A stretch of 7,918 bases of DNA, taken from contig CAJMQR010000051.1 of the NCBI GenBank assembly GCA_905215665.1, positions 1-7,918 on the forward strand, written 5' to 3'. The stretch is from an uncultured bacterium. Lineage in GTDB: Bacteria; Bacillota; Clostridia; Oscillospirales; Oscillospiraceae. Shown piece by piece: positions 1 through 5,663 of this stretch. Both the position numbers and the translations under genes were made by a program. The notes below the pieces were generated by a model that saw only the letters and a list, made by a program, of their open reading frames with translations, was not told the origin of the DNA and ran no database searches. The first letter of the stretch is position 1. Each line of letters opens with the position of its first letter.

Positions 1-544
1 CCCAGGACGACAGCGCACGGAAGAAGGCGCGCTTTTCCCGCATGGTCAGAAGCACGTTCACCGCCTTGCGGTCGAGCAGCTTGAAGTCCGATGCCCGGGA
101 CATGTCGATGCGTGTAGCGCGGCTGATAATCTTGTAAAACAGCCTCGCGCAGCCGCGGTGCAGGGCGCTTTCCTGCCCGCGGTCGGTCTTTACGCCCTCT
201 ATGACCTCGGCGCCGTCCTCCCAGAGCCGGTACATCTCCACCAGCTTCTCCGGCGGATGCTGCAGATCGCAGTCCATGACGGCGACGCAGTCGCCCTTGG
301 CCTGCCCCAGACCGGCAAAGATCGCGGCCTCCTTGCCGAAATTCCTCGAAAAACGGAAGCCGCGCACGGCAGGACGCCGCCGCGCCTCCGTGCGGATACA
401 CTCCCATGTTCTGTCTTTTGAGCCATCGTCAATGAAGACCAGCTCATGGGAAATCCCGGCCGCCTCCAGCACACGGCTGATCTCCTCCGCCGCCGCTGCG
501 ACCGTCTCCTGCTCATTGTACGCCGGGATCACCACGGATAGCAT
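1..544 (-). CDS. Family 2 glycosyltransferase (GtrB/ArnC/DPM1-like), N-terminal part, cut by left edge
   Basis: The minus strand reads 181 codons from the ATG at 544 to the left edge with no stop, so only the catalytic N-terminus is present. It opens MLSVVIPAYNEQETV, the classic GT-A start, followed by the nucleotide-sugar binding IDDGS (residues 38-42), the DxD-type metal site DCD at 91-93 followed by LQHPPE, and SDFKLLDRKAV at 152-162. This combination is typical of undecaprenyl- or dolichyl-phosphate hexosyltransferases, which move a sugar from a nucleotide donor to a lipid phosphate at the inner face of the membrane. The C-terminal membrane helices expected for this group would lie outside the window. 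The start at 544 is preferred because GGAG (minus strand, 554-557) sits 9 bases upstream. The in-frame ATG at 553 directly abuts that GGAG and would leave no spacing. The exact sugar and acceptor are unknown. Confidence 0.9.
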   Translation of the reverse strand, partial: MLSVVIPAYNEQETVAAAAEEISRVLEAAGISHELVFIDDGSKDRTWECIRTEARRRPAVRGFRFSRNFGKEAAIFAGLGQAKGDCVAVMDCDLQHPPEKLVEMYRLWEDGAEVIEGVKTDRGQESALHRGCARLFYKIISRATRIDMSRASDFKLLDRKAVNVLLTMREKRAFFRALSSW

Positions 545-569
545 TGCCCTCATCTCCAATCTTTTCTTT

Positions 570-598
570 ATATTATTTCCATTTTCGCCGCTTGTCAA
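570..598 (-). promoter_or_regulatory. Candidate promoter of the glycosyltransferase gene
   Basis: On the minus strand a perfect TTGACA (593-598) is followed, after a 17-base spacer, by TAATAT (570-575). The predicted transcript would begin near 563, giving a leader of about 20 bases that holds the GGAG ribosome binding site. The call rests on consensus match and placement only. Confidence 0.6.
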
Positions 599-607
599 CT
601 GTTTCCG

Positions 608-636
608 TTGCTGTTTGGCCGAAAACGTGATATACT
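608..636 (+). promoter_or_regulatory. Candidate promoter of the asparaginase-DUF2284 unit
   Basis: TTGCTG (608-613), a 17-base spacer and TATACT (631-636, 5 of 6 to consensus) lie just upstream of the asparaginase ribosome binding site. The -35 is weak and the -10 is good. It stands back-to-back with the minus-strand promoter at 570-598, with only about 10 bases between the two -35 boxes. Confidence 0.55.
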
Positions 637-663
637 GATTGTAATAAATGAGGGAGGTTCCCC

Positions 664-1677
664 ATGAAAAAAGTACTGATGCTCGGCACCGGCGGCACCA
701 TCGCCTCCGGCATGACGCAAAGCGGTCTGATCCCCGTGCTTTCCACGCAGGAGCTGGTGGAGAAGGTGCCGGAGATCTCCGATCTCTGCGAGGTCACCTG
801 CCGCCAGCTTTTCTCCATCGACTCCACGAACATCACGCCCGCGCACTGGCTGACCATTGCCGAGGCCATCCGGGAGAGCTACGACGCGTTTGACGGCTTT
901 GTCATCGCGCACGGCACGGACACCATGGCCTACACCGCCGCGGCCCTGTCCTATCTCATTCAGGGATCCCCAAAGCCCATCATCCTGACCGGCGCGCAGA
1001 AGCCCATTCTCTTTGAAAACACGGACTCCAAAACCAACCTGACCGACGCTTTCCGCTGCGCCGTCTCGGATCTGTGCGGCGTGATGATCGTCTTTAACGG
1101 TCGCGTCATCCTCGGCACCCGCGCGCGCAAGACGCGCACGACCAGCCTGCAGGCCTTTTCCAGCATCAACTATCCCCTGCTCGCCGTACTGCAAAACGGC
1201 TTTCTGATGGAATATATCCGTCCCGCCTGTTACGGCCGCCCGGTCTTTTATGACCGTCTGAACGAGCGAGTCGGCCTGCTCAAGATGACACCGGGCGCCG
1301 ACTGCGGCCTTCTGTCATATCTGCTCAGCCACAACGACGCCGTGATCATCGAAAGCTACGGCGTGGGCGGCCTGCCCTCCTATCAGGGCTCCGGTTTCTT
1401 CGATGTGATACGCGACGCCATCCGGGGCGGCGGAAAAACCATCGTCATGACGACGCAGGTACAGAACGAGGGCAGCAATCTTGCCGTGTACGACGTCGGC
1501 TTCCACCTCAAAAATGACCTTCATCTGCTCGAAGCCTATGATATGACCACCGAGGCGGCGCTGGCCAAGCTGATGTGGATTCTCGGCCAGACCAGCCGCC
1601 CCGACGAGATTCGCCGGCTGTTCTGCACGCCGGTGGCCTACGACATGCTCTATCTGAAAGCGGAGGAACAGCGATGA
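664..1677 (+). CDS. L-asparaginase, cytoplasmic type I-like
   Basis: This 337-residue protein would hydrolyse L-asparagine to L-aspartate and ammonia. The N-terminus carries MLGTGGTIAS with the predicted nucleophile Thr12. SIDSTN (51-56) matches the substrate-binding Asp-Ser region. HGTDTM (83-88) supplies the second catalytic Thr85-Asp86 pair, and the conserved lysine is probably Lys156 in the RKTRTTSLQAF stretch. The length is close to that of E. coli AnsA (338 residues), and there is no signal peptide, which argues for the cytoplasmic enzyme rather than the secreted high-affinity type II form. The ATG is well fixed by AGGGAGG (651-657) 6 bases upstream. The stop overlaps the start of the next gene (ATGA), so the two are almost certainly co-transcribed. 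Substrate preference (Asn alone, or Gln too) cannot be told from sequence. I give no symbol because ansA and ansB naming varies in Firmicutes. Confidence 0.93.
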   Translation: MKKVLMLGTGGTIASGMTQSGLIPVLSTQELVEKVPEISDLCEVTCRQLFSIDSTNITPAHWLTIAEAIRESYDAFDGFVIAHGTDTMAYTAAALSYLIQGSPKPIILTGAQKPILFENTDSKTNLTDAFRCAVSDLCGVMIVFNGRVILGTRARKTRTTSLQAFSSINYPLLAVLQNGFLMEYIRPACYGRPVFYDRLNERVGLLKMTPGADCGLLSYLLSHNDAVIIESYGVGGLPSYQGSGFFDVIRDAIRGGGKTIVMTTQVQNEGSNLAVYDVGFHLKNDLHLLEAYDMTTEAALAKLMWILGQTSRPDEIRRLFCTPVAYDMLYLKAEEQR

Positions 1678-2207
1678 ACCGTGAAAAGCTGGAGCAGGCG
1701 CTGGCGGAGCTGCCGGTCGCGCAATACGTCTTCTTCCCCACGCGGGAGCTGGAGTTCTCCGAACGCATCCGCACCGTCTGCCGGCAGGAATGCCCCCGCT
1801 ACGGCAAAAGCTGGGCCTGCCCTCCCGCCGTCGGGAGCGTGGAGGAGTGCCGCGCGCGCTGCCTGTCGTACCCGCAGGGGCTTCTTATCTCCACGCTCAC
1901 GGAGGTCGAGGACATCAGCGACATGGAGCAGACCCTCGCCACCCGTCCCGCACACGAGGCCGTCACGCATCAGGTCGCGGAGCTTTTGCGGGCGCAGGGC
2001 GCCGGGGTTTACGGTCTTTCCAGCGAATCCTGCGCGATCTGTACACAGTGCAGCTATCCCGGCGCGCCCTGCCGCCATCCCGACCGGATGTTTCCCTGCG
2101 TGGAGAGCCACGGCATCGTCGTCACCGCGCTGGCGGAAAAGTATGGGATCGAATATCAGTACGGGAATAACGTTGTAACTTGGTTTTCCCTGCTTTTGTT
2201 TCGCTGA
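1674..2207 (+). CDS. DUF2284-type cysteine-rich predicted metal-binding protein
   Basis: The 177-residue protein has ten cysteines in two clusters. The first is C36-x3-C40, then YGKSWACPP with C49, then C59 and C63. The second is C120-x2-C123-x2-C126-x6-C133 and C142. The C-x3-C...YG..W.CPP start and the CxxCxxC block are the pattern of the DUF2284 family, annotated as predicted metal-binding with no firm biochemical role that I know of; an Fe-S or zinc site is a reasonable inference. It ends in the VVTWFSLLLF hydrophobic strand usual for the family, so it appears full length. The start is the ATG at 1674, which overlaps the asparaginase TGA and has GGAGG (1662-1666) 7 bases upstream. A longer in-frame opening from 1575 runs inside asparaginase and is not credible as the start. 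The overlap implies translational coupling to asparaginase. Confidence 0.85.
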   Translation: MNREKLEQALAELPVAQYVFFPTRELEFSERIRTVCRQECPRYGKSWACPPAVGSVEECRARCLSYPQGLLISTLTEVEDISDMEQTLATRPAHEAVTHQVAELLRAQGAGVYGLSSESCAICTQCSYPGAPCRHPDRMFPCVESHGIVVTALAEKYGIEYQYGNNVVTWFSLLLFR

Positions 2208-2339
2208 ACCGCACGTCTGTTTTTATAGCGTGGACAAGTCGCCACCCTGATTTTATCGGCAATTTGTACGACAGGCCGCATAAATTTTTGTTTAGAATCG
2301 GGAATTATGCGCAATTTTGTCAATTATCTCCGAAAGTCA

Positions 2340-2368
2340 TTGAATTTTTCCGCAGGTACATGTAGAAT
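2340..2368 (+). promoter_or_regulatory. Candidate promoter of the APC permease gene
   Basis: TTGAAT (2340-2345), a 17-base spacer and TAGAAT (2363-2368, 5 of 6) lie about 30 bases before the permease start. The surrounding 2208-2400 region is noticeably AT-richer than the flanking genes, as expected for a promoter region. I see no clear terminator for the upstream DUF2284 gene here, so some read-through into the permease is possible. Confidence 0.6.
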
Positions 2369-2400
2369 ATGTATATCTATTTTCGGAAATGAGGGGTAAT

Positions 2401-3771
2401 ATGCAAAACCAGTTGAAAGAGAAGTACGGCCTATGTACCGCCATTGCCATGGTGGTCGGTATCGTCATCGGAAGCGGCGTATTTTTTAAGGCCGAAAAAG
2501 TCCTGACCGCCACGGGTGGAGACCTCCCGCTTGGCATCCTCGCATGGGCGCTCGGCGGCATCATCATGATCATCTGCGCCTATACTTTCTCGGTCATGGC
2601 CACCAGATACCGCAACGTCAACGGCCTCGTGGACTACGCGGAGGCCACCGTCGGCCACGGCTATGCCTATTATGTCGGCTGGTTTTCCACGTTCATCTAC
2701 TATCCCGCAATGACCTCCGTGCTGGCTTGGGTCTCCGCCCGTTATCTCGGCGTCATTCTGGGCTTTGACATTACCGGCGGCCCCGTCATGGTCATCGCCT
2801 GTCTCTTCCTGATCTGCAGCTATGCGGTCAATGCCCTCTCCCCAATCCTTGCGGGAAAATTTCAGGTTTCCACGACCGTTATCAAGCTGGTTCCCCTGCT
2901 CCTGATGGCAGTTGTCGGCACCATTGTCGGCCTTGCGAACGGGACGATTACGGAAAACTTCACGACCGTTGTCAGCGAAGTTACCGGCGGCAAGGGACTG
3001 GCGCTCTTCACCGCCGTCGTCGCAACCGCCTTCGCCTATGAAGGCTGGATCATTGCGACCAGTATCAATGCCGAACTGAAGAATGCCAAGCGCAATCTTC
3101 CCATTGCGCTCGTGCTCGGCACGCTCATCATCGCCATCGTCTATATTCTTTATTATGTCGGTCTTGCCGGCGGCGCAAGCAACGCCGACGTCATGGCCGG
3201 CGGGGAAGCCGGTGCGAAGCTGGCCTTTGAAAACATCTTCGGCAAGGCTGCCGGCATCGGCCTGTTTGTCCTTGTCGTCATCTCCTGCCTCGGCACGCTG
3301 AACGGCCTGATGCTCGCCGCCACCCGCGGCATGTACTCCATTGCCGTCCGCGGTCAGGGCCCGAAGCCCGAGGCTTTCAGCGAGGTCAGCCCCCACACGA
3401 ATATGCCCGCAAACTCCGCAATCGTCGGCCTGTTGATGTGCGCGCTCTGGCTCTTCTTCTTCTACGGCGCAAACCTCGTCGAGAAGCCCTGGTTCGGTCC
3501 CGTCGCTTTTGACTCCTCCGAGCTTCCCATTATCACGATTTATGCGTTCTATCTTCCCATCTTTGTGCGCATGATGAGCAAGGAAAAGGGCCTGCATCCC
3601 TTCAAGCGGTTCGTGATGCCGGTACTCTCCATTGCAAGCTGCCTGTTTATGATTCTTGCCGCCATCTTCGCCCACGGCATGGGCGTGGTATGGTATCTGA
3701 TCGTCTTTGCCGTTCTGATGCTTCTGGCGGTACCCTTCTATCACAAAAACGCCGTCAAGGCGAAAAAGTAA
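2401..3771 (+). CDS. APC-superfamily amino-acid permease
   Basis: This 456-residue integral membrane protein has about 12 hydrophobic segments. The first helix contains the APC hallmark GIVIGSGVFF (20-29), where the unwound GSG binds the amino-acid backbone in LeuT-fold transporters. The stretch FAYEGWIIATSINAELKNA (211-229), followed by KRNLP, matches the conserved TM6 and following loop of the LAT/SteT-like branch. Later helices lie near 285-305, 340-356, 375-392, 403-424 and 428-446, and the tail is basic (VKAKK). It should import or exchange an amino acid; the substrate is not readable. The start at 2401 is chosen because GAGGGG lies at 2391-2396; the in-frame ATG at 2389 lacks a good ribosome binding site and would add only four residues. 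It follows an asparaginase unit, so an Asn/Asp/Glu link is possible but unproven. It ends at a strong intrinsic terminator and is therefore probably monocistronic. Confidence 0.92.
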   Translation: MQNQLKEKYGLCTAIAMVVGIVIGSGVFFKAEKVLTATGGDLPLGILAWALGGIIMIICAYTFSVMATRYRNVNGLVDYAEATVGHGYAYYVGWFSTFIYYPAMTSVLAWVSARYLGVILGFDITGGPVMVIACLFLICSYAVNALSPILAGKFQVSTTVIKLVPLLLMAVVGTIVGLANGTITENFTTVVSEVTGGKGLALFTAVVATAFAYEGWIIATSINAELKNAKRNLPIALVLGTLIIAIVYILYYVGLAGGASNADVMAGGEAGAKLAFENIFGKAAGIGLFVLVVISCLGTLNGLMLAATRGMYSIAVRGQGPKPEAFSEVSPHTNMPANSAIVGLLMCALWLFFFYGANLVEKPWFGPVAFDSSELPIITIYAFYLPIFVRMMSKEKGLHPFKRFVMPVLSIASCLFMILAAIFAHGMGVVWYLIVFAVLMLLAVPFYHKNAVKAKK

Positions 3772-3790
3772 AATCGCAAAAAACAGCTCG

Positions 3791-3824
3791 AAATTGGCCG
3801 GAATCCTGTTCCGGCCAATTTTTT
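3791..3824 (+). terminator. Strong rho-independent terminator after the permease gene
   Basis: A perfect 13-bp stem pairs 3791-3803 (AAATTGGCCGGAA) with 3809-3821 around the 5-base loop TCCTG. It runs into a six-T tract at 3819-3824, with a second T run at 3830-3835. It lies 20 bases after the permease stop codon. Confidence 0.92.
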
Positions 3825-3841
3825 GCATCTTTTTTGATTAC

Positions 3842-3882
3842 AAAGTGTAGTAAAATCCCAAAAAAGTGTTGCAAAAATCCCA
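3842..3882 (+). repeat. Imperfect tandem direct repeat over the SLH-gene promoter
   Basis: Copy 1 (3842-3860) reads AAAGTGTAG-TAAAATCCCA and copy 2 (3863-3882) reads AAAGTGTTGCAAAAATCCCA. They differ by one inserted base and two substitutions, with a 21-22 base period, about two helical turns. The second copy contains the candidate -35 TTGCAA. The position suggests a regulator-binding site, but no regulator can be named. Confidence 0.5.
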
Positions 3883-3897
3883 CGGCGGTGGTAACAT
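3869..3897 (+). promoter_or_regulatory. Candidate promoter of the SLH-protein gene
   Basis: TTGCAA (3869-3874), a 17-base spacer and TAACAT (3892-3897) each match 4 of 6 consensus bases. The predicted leader is about 50 bases. The moderate match and the overlapping direct repeat would fit a regulated rather than constitutive promoter. The placement, after a strong terminator and before a gene, is the main support. Confidence 0.4.
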
Positions 3898-3942
3898 AGT
3901 GATTACAAGCATTTCAATTCCCTTTCGAGTAAACCAACCAAT

Positions 3943-3948
3943 GAAGGA
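3943..3948 (+). promoter_or_regulatory. Ribosome binding site deciding the SLH-protein start
   Basis: GAAGGA lies 5 bases before GTG 3954 and 11 bases before ATG 3960. The spacing favours the GTG start, but the weaker initiation codon makes this a close call; the two choices differ by two residues. Confidence 0.5.
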
Positions 3949-3953
3949 CGGTC

Positions 3954-5372
3954 GTGCGAATGAAACGGCGCATATTCTGCCTGCTTCTCACAGTATTGAT
4001 TCTCGCCGCAACGCTTCCTCTTCCCACGGCGCATGCCGAGCGCACACAGGTTACGCTCTCCGATCTTCGCGCCAAGTTCCCCGCCGGGAAATACTGGAAC
4101 CATCATGGCGGCTCCAACAACCCCGACGGCTATTCCGATACCCCCTGCGGGCACGTCCACGGCGATTGCAACTTCTACGGTGCCTGTGGCTGCAATTCCT
4201 TTGACGGTGCCATTCAGTGCCTCGGCTATGCCTATAAGCTGGGCTATGACTATTACGGCATTTCGGTCAAAACCTGGCCCAAGGTTTACAACCTCGACTC
4301 CGTCAAGCCCGGCGACGTACTGCGCTATCGTGACGACCGCCATTCCGTTTTCGTAACCGCCGTGACAGACACCACGATTACATACACGGACTGCAATTCC
4401 GACCGCCACTGCCTGATCCGCTGGGATGTCACCGTATCCCGCGCCGATCTTGCACGGCTGCTGACACATGTCTCTGTCGCGCCTTACGCCGCAGTGGAGG
4501 GGCTTCCTCCCGAGGGCCCGGTGTTCCGGAACACGCAGAGCACCTACCGGCAGCGCGACACGGTCAATTTCCGCTGGAGTGCCGCGGAAGAAAATGAATC
4601 CTACCGTTTGACCGTCCTTCTGGACGGAAAGGAGCTGTTTTCCCGGAATCTGAGCAGCTCGCTCAGCTTTGCACTGCGTCTCGACAGCGCGGGAAGCTAC
4701 ACGGCGAAGCTGTGCGGAACGAATGAATTCGGCGCTTCGGAGGAAGCGGTCTATGAATTCACCGTGTTGGAGCGCCAACCGCCCGCTGGCGGTTGGCTGT
4801 CCGTTGCGGACAACCCCGTATGGATACAAAGAGGACTTGGTTTTCTCAAAGCCGGACATTCGGAGGATCCCTCGGAGTCCTCCATCGCCCCCGCCCTTTC
4901 TCTGAACCGTGCGATGCTGGCCACGCTTCTGTGGCGCGCCGCAGGGTGTTCCAAAGCGACAGATGCCCATCCGGAAATTCCGGAGGATCAATGGTATTCC
5001 GGGTCTGCGGCTTGGGCAAAGGAGAACGGCCTGCTCGACAGCTGCGAAAGCTTCGATCCGGATGCCGTTGTGACACGGGAGCAGCTTGCCGTCGCTCTTT
5101 TCCGCTATGCCGGACGCTTCGGCTCCGTTTCCGGCCTGCGGGCCGATCTGAGTTCCTATCCCGACGCCGCCGTCGTCTGTGAGAGTGCCATGGAGGCTAT
5201 GCAGTGGGCGGTTGCCACAGGACTGATTGCCGCCTCTGGCAGCGGCGGTATTGTCTATCTTGCCCCCAAGGATGCCGTTACCGGCGAGGAGGCGGCTCTG
5301 GCGCTGGCGCGCTGTCTGCAAAAAACCGGCCTGCCCCGGCCCGCAGAGTGCCCGCTTCCCGCGGTTCAGTAG
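3954..5372 (+). CDS. Secreted SLH-domain protein with N-terminal Cys/His (CHAP/NlpC-P60-like) domain
   Basis: The 472-residue precursor (GTG start; ATG 3960 is the alternative) has a signal peptide: MKRR, a hydrophobic core, then PTAHA with likely cleavage after residue 28. Residues about 40-178 form a compact domain with PAGKYWNHHGGSNNPDGY, a Cys cluster (C65, C72, C78, C80), QCLGYAYKLGY with Cys89, LDSVKPGDVLRYRDDRHSVF with His130, and TYTDCNSD with Asn148. The Cys...GDV...HS order is that of papain-fold wall peptidases/amidases (CHAP or NlpC/P60). I infer Cys89/His130 as the catalytic pair. Residues about 188-272 look like an Ig/Fn3-like beta domain. Residues about 285-460 hold SLH-type repeats, seen in LNRAMLATLLWRAAG, WYSGSAAWAKENGLL, FDPDAVVTREQLAVALFRYA, AMQWAVATGLI and LAPKDAVTGEEAALALARCL. 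SLH repeats normally anchor proteins to secondary wall polymers. It stands alone between a terminator and tandem hairpins. Secretion and SLH are sound; peptidase activity is unproven. Confidence 0.82.
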   Translation: MRMKRRIFCLLLTVLILAATLPLPTAHAERTQVTLSDLRAKFPAGKYWNHHGGSNNPDGYSDTPCGHVHGDCNFYGACGCNSFDGAIQCLGYAYKLGYDYYGISVKTWPKVYNLDSVKPGDVLRYRDDRHSVFVTAVTDTTITYTDCNSDRHCLIRWDVTVSRADLARLLTHVSVAPYAAVEGLPPEGPVFRNTQSTYRQRDTVNFRWSAAEENESYRLTVLLDGKELFSRNLSSSLSFALRLDSAGSYTAKLCGTNEFGASEEAVYEFTVLERQPPAGGWLSVADNPVWIQRGLGFLKAGHSEDPSESSIAPALSLNRAMLATLLWRAAGCSKATDAHPEIPEDQWYSGSAAWAKENGLLDSCESFDPDAVVTREQLAVALFRYAGRFGSVSGLRADLSSYPDAAVVCESAMEAMQWAVATGLIAASGSGGIVYLAPKDAVTGEEAALALARCLQKTGLPRPAECPLPAVQ

Positions 5373-5396
5373 ACCGCCTCATTGCGACCAGTCAAA

Positions 5397-5431
5397 GAAG
5401 GAGCGTCACAGCGAACTGTGACGCTCTCTTC
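5397..5431 (+). terminator. First of two tandem hairpins after the SLH-protein gene
   Basis: An 11-bp perfect stem pairs GAGCGTCACAG (5401-5411) with CTGTGACGCTC (5416-5426) around loop CGAA. Past a one-base bulge at 5427, GAAG (5397-5400) also pairs with CTTC (5428-5431). There is no T tract after it, so it could be a 3'-end stabilising stem or a weak terminator. Confidence 0.5.
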
Positions 5432-5438
5432 AGCTTGT

Positions 5439-5481
5439 CAAAGGCCCCCTGTTTTCATCAGACGAAAACAGGGGGCCTTTG
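5439..5481 (+). terminator. Second tandem hairpin: 18-bp perfect stem-loop
   Basis: CAAAGGCCCCCTGTTTTC (5439-5456) pairs perfectly with GAAAACAGGGGGCCTTTG (5464-5481) around a 7-base loop. It is the most stable-looking stem in this gap, with a G/C-rich centre. Only a short TTT at its 3' edge resembles a terminator T tract, in either direction. It probably ends the SLH-gene transcript and shields the ABC operon downstream. Confidence 0.6.
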
Positions 5482-5517
5482 CATAAGTAGGTGTCAATCA
5501 TCCTGGCATAAAAACAG

Positions 5518-5534
5518 CATAATTCACAATTATG
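5518..5534. repeat. Small palindrome in the gap before the GntR operon
   Basis: CATAATT (5518-5524) and AATTATG (5528-5534) form a 7-bp inverted repeat around CAC. It could be a protein-binding site, but it is AT-rich and short enough to be chance. Confidence 0.3.
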
Positions 5535-5553
5535 AAGAAAGCGAATGTACAGA

Positions 5554-5592
5554 GCGCACAAAGCCGGCAGCTTTTTGCGCAGAAAAATTTTT
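5554..5592 (+). terminator. Stem-loop with a following T run, upstream of the GntR promoter
   Basis: Bases 5554-5564 (GCGCACAAAGC) pair with 5570-5580 (GCTTTTTGCGC) with a single C/T mismatch and a 5-base loop. After a short A-rich spacer come five Ts at 5588-5592. It may be a second-line terminator for upstream transcription; the spacer before the Ts makes it weaker than the one at 3791-3824. Confidence 0.35.
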
Positions 5593-5603
5593 CCATTCCC
5601 CTC

Positions 5604-5632
5604 TTGACAAATGTGTATTTGTGTATTAGTAT
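5604..5632 (+). promoter_or_regulatory. Promoter of the GntR-ABC operon
   Basis: A perfect TTGACA (5604-5609), a 17-base spacer and TAGTAT (5627-5632, 5 of 6 if aligned to TATAAT at positions 1, 2, 4 to 6 with one or two substitutions) precede the operon. This is one of the two best -35 matches in the window. The spacer holds two tandem copies of TGTGTATT (5612-5627), and the -10 lies inside the palindrome at 5622-5641, so access by polymerase should be blocked when that site is occupied. Confidence 0.78.
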
Positions 5633-5641
5633 ACTAGTACA
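5622..5641. promoter_or_regulatory. Putative GntR (YtrA-type) operator palindrome over the -10
   Basis: TGTATTAGTATACTAGTACA is a 20-bp inverted repeat with a single mismatched pair (T5626 against G5637) and the perfect core TAGTATACTA. GntR proteins bind GT...AC-type palindromes, and YtrA-type sites are long with a central TA, which this sequence has. It completely covers the promoter -10 and lies 22 bases before the start codon of the GntR gene, the expected place for autorepression. Confidence 0.65.
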
Positions 5642-5663
5642 TTAGATCACCGGAGGTGAGAAA

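Noticed and set aside
595..1194. 199-codon minus-strand frame opposite asparaginase
   Set aside because: The asparaginase frame carries all catalytic motifs; the antisense frame has no recognisable features and overlaps both divergent promoters.
1650..2111. 153-codon minus-strand frame opposite the DUF2284 gene
   Set aside because: The translation shows no family features, while the plus strand shows the clear cysteine pattern and a coupled start.
2279..2312. CGCATAA...TTATGCG inverted repeat considered as a terminator for the DUF2284 gene
   Set aside because: A 7-bp AT-rich stem with a loop of about 20 bases and no well-placed T tract is too weak to call.
2180..2365. 61-codon plus-strand frame spanning the end of the DUF2284 gene and the gap after it
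   Set aside because: It starts inside the DUF2284 gene in another frame, has no good ribosome binding site, and ends within the permease promoter.
2431..3828. Long open frame (465 codons) on the minus strand opposite the permease gene
   Set aside because: It mirrors the permease codons, its translation is rich in Gly, Asp, His and Glu without any recognisable domain, and no ribosome binding site or promoter supports it. It is a by-product of codon bias.
3903..5321. Long open frame (472 codons) on the minus strand opposite the SLH-protein gene
   Set aside because: The plus-strand frame has a signal peptide and SLH repeats; the antisense product has no domain or signal and runs through the plus-strand promoter region.
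5204..5629. 141-codon plus-strand frame over the end of the SLH gene and the hairpins
   Set aside because: Most of it is out of frame inside the SLH gene and the rest translates stem-loop DNA; no start signal.
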